Of a stretch of DNA of 5,590 bases, positions 1-5,590 are shown one piece after another. The stretch is taken from positions 1 through 5,590 of the forward strand of contig CAZWPO010000060.1 in NCBI GenBank assembly GCA_964635975.1, given 5' to 3'. Below the pieces are notes generated by a model. It saw nothing but the letters and a program-made list of their open reading frames with translations, did no database searches and was not told the DNA's origin. The translations under genes and the position numbers were made by a program. Origin of the DNA: UBA5314 sp964635975. Its GTDB lineage: Bacteria > Bacillota > Syntrophomonadia > Syntrophomonadales > Syntrophomonadaceae. Within the stretch, counting starts at the first letter, position 1, and each line of letters opens with the position of its first letter.

Positions 1-20
1 CCTCGTTCTTACGGAGCAAT

Positions 21-85
21 GGCGAGGCAGAAGAACCGTCCCCTTGCCCTGGAAGAACCGTCCCCTTGCCCCGTCCCTTTGTCAC
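21..85 (-). repeat. REP-like repeat element, copy A, downstream of tetR
   Basis: This GC-rich element begins 5 bases after the tetR stop codon. On the minus strand it opens with GTGACAAAGGGACGGGGCA (85 to 67), continues with two copies of a GGGGACGGTTCTTC core, and closes with TCTGCCTCGCC (31 to 21). The opening and closing blocks recur, in opposite orientation, at 735-775 on the other side of tetR. I recall short repeats containing GGGGACGGTTCT from clostridial genomes, often near Y1/RAYT-type transposases, but no transposase is in this window, so the class is inference. There is no T-run after it, so it is not a clear intrinsic terminator for tetR. Confidence 0.6.
30..71. repeat. Tandem direct repeat, two identical 20-bp copies
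   Basis: The same 20 bases, with core GAACCGTCCCCTTGCCC, occur at 30-49 and 52-71, separated by 2 bases (period 22). The copies are identical base for base. They sit inside repeat copy A and account for most of its extra length over copy B at 735-775, which lacks this core. Confidence 0.9.
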
Positions 86-89
86 TCTC

Positions 90-707
90 TTAATCCTGAT
101 CTTTTCCAATTCCGTTTATTATCAGATCGGAGTACTGGACGGCTATCTGTTTAGGATCCACTTCCCAGCCCTCCATAACCAGAGGATACCAGAAGGCAGC
201 CATCGTAGTAAGGACAATTTCACTCATGAGTTTAAGGTCGAGATCGGATCTGATTTCTCCTCTCTCAATCCCTGCCTTTAATAAGTTCGCAGTACGCTGC
301 AGTTTGTCAGCTCGAATCGAAATAGTCCAATCCCTGAGCTCCTGATCAAAAGTCTCCGGATCCCAAAATATCACCCTGGTCAATTCTTTATTCTCTAAGC
401 AAAAGCAAATATGAGCCTCAACCAGCTTGGCAATGCGCTGCTCCATGCTGACCGGACGCTGCAGCCCTTCTTCCAGGGTATCAAAATAGGCAGCCAGGCT
501 GTCTTCCATCATGGCCTGAAACAGCTGCAGCTTGCTGTCAAAATATTCATATATGGTGCCTTTCCCGATTCCAGCGGTCTGAGCTATCTCTTCCATACGA
601 GTATTGTGGTACCCTTTCCTGGAGAACTCCTGGACCGCAGCTTCGAGTATCATCTGGCGCTTCTCTTTTTTCTTCTGCTTGCTCCTATCAGCCGTTTTGC
701 CGCTCAT
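90..707 (-). CDS. TetR/AcrR-family transcriptional repressor, probable regulator of the adjacent efflux genes
   Basis: A 205-residue protein, a normal length for the TetR family. After a basic N-terminal tail (KQKKKEKR, residues 10-17) comes the TetR_N DNA-binding domain at about residues 16-62. Its helix-turn-helix is at about 37-57, with the signature IAQTAGIGKGTIYEYFDSK, close to the family pattern. Residues 65-205 form the variable, mostly helical ligand-binding and dimerisation part, which gives no clue to the ligand. The ATG at 707 is supported by AGGAGG at 718-723, 10 bases upstream. The gene is last in the efflux unit, 75 bases after the transporter stop, and no terminator is seen between them, so co-transcription and autoregulation are likely; a promoter of its own cannot be excluded. 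A matching palindrome lies downstream of the operon promoter (5237-5252). The family call is firm; the target is inferred from position. Confidence 0.95.
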   Translation of the reverse strand: MSGKTADRSKQKKKEKRQMILEAAVQEFSRKGYHNTRMEEIAQTAGIGKGTIYEYFDSKLQLFQAMMEDSLAAYFDTLEEGLQRPVSMEQRIAKLVEAHICFCLENKELTRVIFWDPETFDQELRDWTISIRADKLQRTANLLKAGIERGEIRSDLDLKLMSEIVLTTMAAFWYPLVMEGWEVDPKQIAVQYSDLIINGIGKDQD

Positions 708-734
708 CCCTGCAGCACCTCCTGTATTTTATTA

Positions 735-775
735 GTCACAAGGGGGCGGGGCATGAGCATGTCCCTCTGCCTCCC
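735..775 (+). repeat. REP-like repeat element, copy B, inverted relative to copy A
   Basis: The block 735-753 matches the reverse complement of 67-85 at 16 of 19 positions, and 766-775 (TCTGCCTCCC) matches the reverse complement of 22-31 at 9 of 10. The two blocks come in the same order as in copy A, which marks this as a shorter, diverged copy of the same element in the opposite orientation. The middle differs: here it includes an imperfect palindrome, GGGGCATGAGCATGTCCC at 748-765 (one mismatch per arm). The copy fills most of the gap between the transporter and tetR genes. No T-run follows on the minus strand, so termination is not evident. Confidence 0.6.
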
Positions 776-782
776 TAACGGC

Positions 783-3700
783 TTAATTTGCCAGGGCTGT
801 ATCTGAATCAGTATTTGATGCTGATTTTTTTCTAAGCTTCTGGCCCCAATCATCAAAAATACTATAAACTACTGGAATAAGCAATAGAGTTACAAAGGTT
901 GAAGCAATTAGTCCCCCGATAACTACAGTAGCCAGGGGAGCAGATGTTTCCCCACCTTCACCCCATCCTGTCGCCATAGGCATCATAGCCAGCATGGTAG
1001 CCAGTGCCGTCATCAATATGGGTCGTAGTCTTACCCGGCCCGTCTCGACAATAGCAGCATTGCGCTCCATGCCCGCATCTCGGAGTTTTTTCAAATAATC
1101 AATGAAAACAATCGCATTTGATACCACAATTCCTGCCAGCATAATAATGCCTATGAAGGCTGTGACACTGAAGCTTCTCCCGGTCACTAGCAGTCCTAGA
1201 ATTACCCCGATTATGGCGGTCGGTATGGAAAACATAATAATGAAAGGATCGAAGAAAGATTCATACTGTATGACCATTACCACGTAAACCAGCAGAATCG
1301 CCAGCAGCAAAGCCAGGAAGAGACTTGAAAACGCATCCAGCATCTCCTCGTTCTGTCCGCCATAGTCGATGGTATAACCGGCTGGCAATTGGATTTTCCC
1401 GACCTGGGCCTGAACATCCTTGGTAACACTATTCAAATCTCTATTTAATAGATCGCATGAAATCGTGGCCTGGCGTGATTGATCATCTCGCGAAATTTGC
1501 ACAGGCCCGGTTGCCAATTCAAAGCTGGCCAATTCTGATAACGATACACTGCTGCCAGAAGCGGTAAGTATCTTCAAACCTTTGAGCATATCCATATCAC
1601 TTTTTTGCTTATCTTTACTGGCAACTCTTACATCGATTTCGTCGCCTTGCAAACGATATCTGGTAGCCACCGTTCCGTCAATAGCGTTTTTGATTTCTTT
1701 GGAAATCTGAACGGGTGACAGTCCAAACTCCATGGCCCTCTGGCGGTTGATACGAATCTGCACTTCCGGATTGCCATCGGCCATGGATGCAGCCACTTCC
1801 CGCGTTCCGGGTACCTTTTTCATAATACTTTCAACTTCCTGGGAAATTTCTCTTAATGTATCCAGATCATCACCTTTGATGGCGACAGTAAGGGCGCTTC
1901 CGGAGCTCATCCCGCTGTTGCTGCTCACAGTTACCGTCTTTTTAACGCCCGGGATGTCGTAGAGTGATTTTCTAATCTCTTCTGCAATCTGATCAACAGC
2001 TTTACGTTCGTTCTTGGGGATCAATTGCACTGATATAGTGGCTTTATTGGTGCTCGCCACATTCATTCCATATTGTCCTGAACTACCGACACTGGTAAAT
2101 ATCACATCCACAGAAGGATTCTGCATTAGCCTTTCTTCTACCACCCGGGTTATTTCATCCACATCCTCGATGACAGATCCCTTGTCCGCTTCAAGATCTA
2201 TAGAAATGCTGCCCGAATCAGATGCCGGCATAAACTCGGCACCGATCAGAGGAATCAAACAGAGGGACGCCACCATTAGCCCGGTGACACCCAGAATAAC
2301 CGTACGCCTATGTCCCAAAACCCACTGGATTAAAACTTTGTATCGTTCGCCTAAATTATCCAGCCAGCTGCCCATTCGATTGATTAACCGGCCTATGGCA
2401 CTCTTTTCACTGGTCTTCCTCTCCATGGCAGCATCGGTCAGCAGGCGGGATGACATAAAAGGAACAATCGCAACGGCGACCAGTAGGGAACAGGTTATGG
2501 CTACACAGATGGTGAAGGCCAGTGGCTTAAATAGTACTCCGCTGATTCCCTCCGCCAGACCAATGGGCAGGAATACGGCCACCAGGGTCAAAGTCCCGGC
2601 CAGAACCGCTCCACCTACTTCGCCGGCACCTTTTAAAGCAGCTTCTTTGGCAGATAATCCTAATTTTCGATGTCGGTAGATATTCTCAAAAACTACAATT
2701 GAATCATCGACCATTCGCCCGACCCCCAGGGCCAGACCTCCAAGGGTAAAAGTATTCAGTGTGCTGCCGGTATAATACATCAGGATAAATGTGGCGACGA
2801 TGGATAGAGGAATCGCTATCCCGATAATGACCGTACTCCGTAAATTGCGCAGGAACAAGAGGATGATCAATACCGCCAGGATAGAGCCTTCAATAAGCGT
2901 TTTTCCTGTACTGTTAATGGATTTATTGATAAAATCCGACTGATCCATGACGATCTTTACATCCACCCTGCCGCCCAGCTCACTTGTGATTTTCTCCATT
3001 TCTTCTTTTACAGCCGTACATGCTTCAACGGTATTGGCATCTGTCTCTTTCTGAGCATGAATACCCACCGCCGGGGAACCGTTGGTTCGGGTGAGCTGAT
3101 CTATATCTTTGTAGTCTTCACTAATGTCCGCAACATCTTTTAATGGGATTTTGTTTCCGGTTGCAGTAGTGAGCGCAACGTTTCCGATATCATCCAGGCT
3201 CTCAAATTCCTGCAAACTGCGAGCATAATATTTTCTCTCCCCATAGGTGATGCTTCCGGTGGACATATTGTAATTCTCGGTTGCCAGAAAACTGGTAACC
3301 TGGCTTAAGGTCAAACCATAATTCTCAGCTTTAACTGGATCAACGGCTACTTTCACCTCGCGCTCGCGCCCTCCGGTTATAGTTACAGATGCCACTCCCG
3401 GGATCCGTGAGAGACGAGGTTCAATCTTGTCTTCGGCAATGGTTTGCAGCTGGGCCAGAGATAGGTCTTTTCCATTAATACTGAGGGAGATGACCGGCAT
3501 GCTATTGATATCCATTTTCATGATCTGAGGCTTCTCCGCGCCGTCCGGGAGAGCCGCTTCAGCCATAGAGACTTTATCGCGAATATTGGCCATGGCGGTA
3601 TCCATGTTCGTGCCATAGTTGAACGCAATGAGTACCATCGATGAATTCGCGGCAGAGGTTGATATAATCTGATCAACATTAGCAACTGTACCAACCACAT

Positions 3701-3911
3701 TCTCAATCGGTTTGGTAACTTGATCTTCTATTTCTTCAGGACCCGCTCCCGTATAGCTGGTGATAACCGCTGCATAGGGGAGATCCATCTTTGGCATCAA
3801 ATCTGTAGGCAGTTGGGAGAGGTTCATCATCCCAATGATGACAATGGCGGCAATCAATATTATGATAGTTGCCGGCCGGTTTATTGAAAATTGGGCGATT
3901 TTCCTCATCAT
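783..3911 (-). CDS. RND-family (HAE1) multidrug efflux transporter, inner-membrane pump
   Basis: A 1042-residue proton-driven exporter, the full family length (AcrB has 1049). The duplicated RND plan is intact: TM1 at about 12-32, a large extracytoplasmic domain to about 335, TM2-6 at about 336-487, TM7 at about 536-555, a second large domain to about 862, and TM8-12 at about 863-1016. The proton-relay pair is D402-D403 in TM4 (GVGRMVDDSIVVFENI), matching AcrB D407/D408. R961 and T968 in RVRLRPILMT match AcrB R971 and T978, but the AcrB Lys940 position is Ser931 (AGIVVSNAIVFID). The GR-VDDS form resembles Firmicutes SwrC-like pumps. The start is the first of two adjacent ATGs (MMRK), overlapping the adaptor stop as ATGA, with GGGGGA at 3920-3925 as a modest ribosome binding site; this suggests translational coupling. 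Substrate cannot be told from the sequence. Together with the adaptor it would form the pump. Confidence 0.96.
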   Translation of the reverse strand: MMRKIAQFSINRPATIIILIAAIVIIGMMNLSQLPTDLMPKMDLPYAAVITSYTGAGPEEIEDQVTKPIENVVGTVANVDQIISTSAANSSMVLIAFNYGTNMDTAMANIRDKVSMAEAALPDGAEKPQIMKMDINSMPVISLSINGKDLSLAQLQTIAEDKIEPRLSRIPGVASVTITGGREREVKVAVDPVKAENYGLTLSQVTSFLATENYNMSTGSITYGERKYYARSLQEFESLDDIGNVALTTATGNKIPLKDVADISEDYKDIDQLTRTNGSPAVGIHAQKETDANTVEACTAVKEEMEKITSELGGRVDVKIVMDQSDFINKSINSTGKTLIEGSILAVLIILLFLRNLRSTVIIGIAIPLSIVATFILMYYTGSTLNTFTLGGLALGVGRMVDDSIVVFENIYRHRKLGLSAKEAALKGAGEVGGAVLAGTLTLVAVFLPIGLAEGISGVLFKPLAFTICVAITCSLLVAVAIVPFMSSRLLTDAAMERKTSEKSAIGRLINRMGSWLDNLGERYKVLIQWVLGHRRTVILGVTGLMVASLCLIPLIGAEFMPASDSGSISIDLEADKGSVIEDVDEITRVVEERLMQNPSVDVIFTSVGSSGQYGMNVASTNKATISVQLIPKNERKAVDQIAEEIRKSLYDIPGVKKTVTVSSNSGMSSGSALTVAIKGDDLDTLREISQEVESIMKKVPGTREVAASMADGNPEVQIRINRQRAMEFGLSPVQISKEIKNAIDGTVATRYRLQGDEIDVRVASKDKQKSDMDMLKGLKILTASGSSVSLSELASFELATGPVQISRDDQSRQATISCDLLNRDLNSVTKDVQAQVGKIQLPAGYTIDYGGQNEEMLDAFSSLFLALLLAILLVYVVMVIQYESFFDPFIIMFSIPTAIIGVILGLLVTGRSFSVTAFIGIIMLAGIVVSNAIVFIDYLKKLRDAGMERNAAIVETGRVRLRPILMTALATMLAMMPMATGWGEGGETSAPLATVVIGGLIASTFVTLLLIPVVYSIFDDWGQKLRKKSASNTDSDTALAN

Positions 3912-5044
3912 TGTGCAGTTCCCCCATCAGCAAAATTCAACACGCTGTTTTCATCTATGAGAGTGTTGCCTTTGGTAACAACTGTCTGTCCCAGCTGTAG
4001 ACCGCTAATTATTTCAGTATAAGTCCCATCATTTAGCCCGGTTTTAACAACAACTGCCTGAGCGCGATTTTCCTCGTTTACAACATAAACGGTACTCTCA
4101 CCGTTTTTAGGCAGGACGGCGGCCATAGGAATACTTATAACACCGACCCGGTGCTGGGTCCCCAGCATAACCTCGGCAAACATGCCGGATTTTACCTGTG
4201 ACTCCGAATTATTGGGCAGGGAAACTATTACCGGATAAGTGCGCGTAGTCGGATTTGCAACTGATGCAACACTCTTGATAGTACCTGAAAGGGGCTCTTC
4301 GCCAATGGCTTTAATCAGAACCTTAACGGCTGTCCCGGCCTGAATCGACGAAACATCAGATTCGCTAACCTTGACCTCCACCTCCAGATCGGTGGTATTA
4401 TTGATTGCAGCAATTGGGCTTGCCAAACTGGTCGTATCGCCAACTGAAACATCTACCCGCCCTACTATTCCATCCATAGGACTGGTAATCTCACAATCGG
4501 CTATATTCTGTTGGGCCATGTTAAGGGCAGCCTGGGCCTGAGCTACACCCGCCTCGGCGGCACCGGTATTGAGAGCATCATACCCTGCCTTAGCGGTTTC
4601 CAGAGCCTGATCAGACACAGCCCCGGCCTCATGGAGTGCTTTTACACGCTCATAATTGCTAAGAGCCGTTTGGCGCTGAATTTCATTGGCAGCCAGCTGG
4701 GCTTTTGCAGAAGCTACCGCTGCCTCCGCCTGTTGAAGGGCTGCATCCAGCTTACTCCGGTCAAGGCTAACTAAAACCTGCCCCTGGTTAACCATCTGCC
4801 CGGCAGTTACATAAACCGCTGTAACCCGGCGTGATTGCTTGGGCATAATTTCTTCTTCATGGCTGCCTTTTACTTTGCCCGAATAGCTGGAATATTTGGT
4901 GATATCCATGGTTTTAACTACGGCTGTCTTAACATTGAATACATTCTGCGCTTCTTCCTGGGCTTTGTTGCTACAACCGCTTACAAGCATGATTAGCGAC
5001 ACAATGACCAGCCCGACTATGACATTCCGATGCCTTGTTTTCAC
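3908..5044 (-). CDS. Membrane-fusion (periplasmic adaptor) lipoprotein of an RND efflux pump, HlyD/AcrA-like
   Basis: A 378-residue adaptor that links the RND transporter to the outside. Residues 1-23 are a lipoprotein signal peptide with lipobox VSGC; Cys24 would be lipidated and anchor the protein. The split lipoyl domain is at about 60-97 and 183-215 (ending in TSPMDGIVGRVDVSVGD). Between them, about 98-180, is an Ala/Gln-rich alpha-helical coiled-coil hairpin. A beta-barrel domain follows at about 218-298 and a membrane-proximal domain at about 300-372. The hairpin tip has R133, L137 and S144, spaced as in the TolC-contact RLS motif of AcrA. The start is GTG at 5042-5044: GGGGAGG lies 7 bases upstream, and the translation from there gives a proper signal peptide at once. 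First gene of the unit, overlapping the transporter by 4 bases. Confidence 0.95.
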   Translation of the reverse strand: MKTRHRNVIVGLVIVSLIMLVSGCSNKAQEEAQNVFNVKTAVVKTMDITKYSSYSGKVKGSHEEEIMPKQSRRVTAVYVTAGQMVNQGQVLVSLDRSKLDAALQQAEAAVASAKAQLAANEIQRQTALSNYERVKALHEAGAVSDQALETAKAGYDALNTGAAEAGVAQAQAALNMAQQNIADCEITSPMDGIVGRVDVSVGDTTSLASPIAAINNTTDLEVEVKVSESDVSSIQAGTAVKVLIKAIGEEPLSGTIKSVASVANPTTRTYPVIVSLPNNSESQVKSGMFAEVMLGTQHRVGVISIPMAAVLPKNGESTVYVVNEENRAQAVVVKTGLNDGTYTEIISGLQLGQTVVTKGNTLIDENSVLNFADGGTAQ

Positions 5045-5051
5045 CTAAAAG

Positions 5052-5058
5052 CCTCCCC
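5052..5058 (-). promoter_or_regulatory. Ribosome binding site fixing the GTG start of the adaptor gene
   Basis: The minus strand reads GGGGAGG here, 7 bases before the GTG at 5044. There is no in-frame ATG near the N terminus before the hydrophobic core of the signal peptide, so this site decides the start codon. Confidence 0.85.
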
Positions 5059-5122
5059 TTCCCAGGTTTACAACTGCGTCCAAGATCACTTGTTATGAAA
5101 GTTGATATGTTATTACATGAAT

Positions 5123-5139
5123 AATACACTATGTGTATT
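5123..5139. promoter_or_regulatory. Perfect 17-bp palindrome, candidate second operator or leader hairpin
   Basis: AATACAC-TAT-GTGTATT has perfect 7-bp arms around a 3-base centre. It lies about 80 bases before the adaptor start. As DNA it has the size of a dimer binding site; as RNA it would be a weak, AU-rich hairpin with a 3-nt loop. It does not resemble the GACC/GGTC palindrome at 5237-5252, so if it is an operator it probably serves a different regulator. Confidence 0.4.
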
Positions 5140-5236
5140 TTTGGATAACGATGCATAGAACTCTAGAGGACGCAGCGTTTAGAATATTACCAGAGTTTTT
5201 TCACCTCGTCTTCTGTTCAGCCCAAGCCCACTTTCC

Positions 5237-5252
5237 GACCGACTGGTTGGTC
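5237..5252. promoter_or_regulatory. Candidate TetR operator of the efflux operon
   Basis: GACCGACTGGTTGGTC is an even-spaced inverted repeat with 6 of 8 base pairs symmetric (GACC-AC / GT-GGTC). It lies at about +7 to +22 relative to the start predicted from the promoter at 5265-5293, a classic place for a repressor to block transcription. Its GACCGAC/GGT-GGTC make-up resembles published operators of some TetR-family regulators. That the downstream tetR product binds it is inference from position and symmetry. Confidence 0.6.
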
Positions 5253-5264
5253 AATACTAAGTAA

Positions 5265-5293
5265 ATTTTACCTGTATGTAAAAAGCGTGTCAA
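5265..5293 (-). promoter_or_regulatory. Sigma-A/sigma-70 type promoter for the efflux operon
   Basis: On the minus strand a perfect TTGACA -35 box (5293-5288) is followed by a 17-base spacer and TAAAAT as -10 box (5270-5265, 5 of 6 consensus). Transcription should start near 5258, just ahead of the palindrome at 5237-5252. It points toward the adaptor, transporter and tetR genes. Confidence 0.75.
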
Positions 5294-5373
5294 ACTCAAA
5301 AAATCTGCCGCATACGCCAAAACGGAAAACTCCAATATAATTCAATGAACTCGTCAGGATACTAACTTCAGGC

Positions 5374-5401
5374 GGATTTAACCACCCTGGTATATAAATC
5401 C
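5374..5401. other. Imperfect hairpin / inverted repeat in the divergent intergenic region
   Basis: GGATTTA (5374-5380) pairs perfectly with TAAATCC (5395-5401). Directly inside, ACCA (5381-5384) pairs with TGGT (5388-5391) around a CCC loop, leaving a 3-base bulge (ATA) on one side. The total is 11 pairs. The plus strand also reads TGGTATATA at 5388-5396, which looks like an extended -10 box, but no fitting -35 is seen. It might be a regulator site for the divergent gene; no T-run makes it a terminator. Confidence 0.35.
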
Positions 5402-5533
5402 ACCACTGGGAAACGGATGTTATTTTGCCTGATTTGCAGTATACTACAAGCATACGATTCTTTTAGGTCGGTTATTGAAGCCAGTCCAGTCTGCAGTTTA
5501 TTTCGGCTGGAAGGGTTTAACCAGATCAATGTG

Positions 5534-5539
5534 AGGAGG
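5534..5539 (+). promoter_or_regulatory. Ribosome binding site of the divergent partial gene
   Basis: A perfect AGGAGG lies 7 bases before the ATG at 5547. It is the main support for calling a gene from only 44 bases of coding sequence. Confidence 0.8.
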
Positions 5540-5546
5540 GAGAAAA

Positions 5547-5590
5547 ATGTCAACCAAAACCAGAACTATTTTGCTCGCTGTTGCACTCGC
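5547..5590 (+). CDS. Start of a divergent gene, signal-peptide-like N terminus (partial, runs off the window)
   Basis: Fourteen complete codons are visible, reading MSTKTRTILLAVAL, with the next codon (GC-) being Ala. Two basic residues (K4, R6) followed by a hydrophobic run are what the n- and h-regions of a Sec signal peptide or an N-terminal membrane anchor look like, so an exported or membrane protein is likely. A perfect AGGAGG 7 bases upstream supports the start. The product family cannot be known from this fragment. It is divergent from the efflux operon with 502 bases between the start codons, so shared regulation is possible but not shown. Confidence 0.7.
   Translation, partial: MSTKTRTILLAVAL

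Larger units (their letters stand above)
5045..5258 (-). promoter_or_regulatory. Long 5' leader of the efflux operon, possibly structured
   Basis: From the predicted transcription start near 5258 to the GTG, the leader is about 214 nt. It contains an 8-bp complementary pair, 5168-5175 with 5074-5081 (GGACGCAG and CTGCGTCC on the plus strand). Inside that lies a 5-bp pair, 5145-5149 with 5109-5113, and inside that the perfect 7-bp arms of the palindrome at 5123-5139. The three pairs are nested and could form together. The region inside is AT-rich, so the shorter pairs may be chance. I recognise no known riboswitch class, no antiterminator and no convincing leader peptide. Confidence 0.35.
5294..5546. 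other. Remaining intergenic stretch upstream of the divergent gene
   Basis: No gene is supported here. Apart from the hairpin at 5374-5401 and the ribosome binding site at 5534-5539, I see only weak plus-strand promoter candidates: TATACT at 5440-5445 without a spaced -35, and TTGAAG (5475-5480), 16 bases, TTTATT (5497-5502), with 4 of 6 matches in each box. Short minus-strand reading frames across it have no ribosome binding site and overlap each other, so they are taken as noise. Confidence 0.5.

Noticed and set aside
1..89. CRISPR-like array from the tandem repeats at the left edge
   Set aside because: Only two copies with a 2-base gap, so there are no spacers; no cas genes are present.
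748..765. GGGGCATGAGCATGTCCC palindrome as a terminator between the transporter and tetR genes
   Set aside because: The loop would be only 2 bases and no run of T follows on the transcribed strand; it is better treated as part of repeat copy B.
411..806. Open reading frame of 131 codons on the plus strand across tetR
   Set aside because: Antisense to tetR and the end of the transporter gene, with no family resemblance.
2014..2679. Open reading frame of 221 codons on the plus strand
   Set aside because: It lies wholly antisense to the transporter gene, has no recognisable domain, and is explained as a shadow of a long coding region on the other strand.
4971..5156. Possible 61-codon leader peptide on the minus strand overlapping the adaptor start
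   Set aside because: No good ribosome binding site before its ATG, composition is unlike a real protein, and it runs into the adaptor gene in another frame.
5249..5254. TTGACC on the minus strand as an alternative -35 box
   Set aside because: The sequence 16-18 bases further on is GC-rich and has no -10 box; the hexamer is part of the palindrome instead.
5466..5473. GGTCGGTT as a second TetR operator upstream of the divergent gene
   Set aside because: Only one half site is present; no matching inverted half lies at the proper distance.
5268..5553. Two overlapping 61-codon minus-strand frames in the divergent region
   Set aside because: No ribosome binding sites, no recognisable sequence, and they overlap the operon promoter and the start of the divergent gene.

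Overview
The window holds one complete three-gene unit on the minus strand and the first 14 codons of a divergent plus-strand gene. Read in the direction of transcription, the unit is a lipoprotein membrane-fusion (adaptor) protein (5044 to 3908), an inner-membrane RND efflux transporter of the HAE1 type (3911 to 783) and a TetR-family repressor (707 to 90). The adaptor and transporter genes overlap by 4 bases (ATGA). The transporter and repressor genes are 75 bases apart.

The organism looks like a member of the Firmicutes (clostridial side). The ribosome binding sites are strong and purine-rich (AGGAGG, GGGGAGG), there is a GTG start, a near-consensus sigma-A-type promoter and moderate GC content. 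The transporter carries the 'GVGRMVDDSIVV' form of the proton-relay motif, which I associate with SwrC-like pumps of Gram-positives. The window starts with repeats of the 'GGGGACGGTTCTT' kind that I recall from clostridial genomes. This assignment is inference; no marker gene is present.

Layout: 1-89 is a GC-rich repeat element just past the end of tetR. 90-707 is tetR. 708-782 is a gap holding an inverted, shorter copy of the same repeat element. 783-3911 is the RND transporter and 3908-5044 the adaptor. 5045-5546 is a 502-base divergent intergenic region with, on the minus strand, a clear promoter (TTGACA, 17 bases, TAAAAT), a 16-bp palindrome just after the predicted transcription start that suits a TetR operator, and a leader of about 214 nt with complementary arms and a perfect 17-bp palindrome. 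On the other side lies a small hairpin and the start of a gene with a signal-peptide-like N terminus (5547 onward).

Working model: the TetR protein binds the palindrome at 5237-5252 and represses its own operon; a ligand, probably also a pump substrate, releases it, and the adaptor and transporter export the compound using the proton gradient. No outer-membrane channel gene is in the window. The genes themselves are a familiar efflux cassette. I do not see an undescribed system; the less ordinary signals are the paired repeats around tetR, the long leader, and two details of the pump proteins (a Ser where AcrB has Lys940, and an intact TolC-contact motif in the adaptor).
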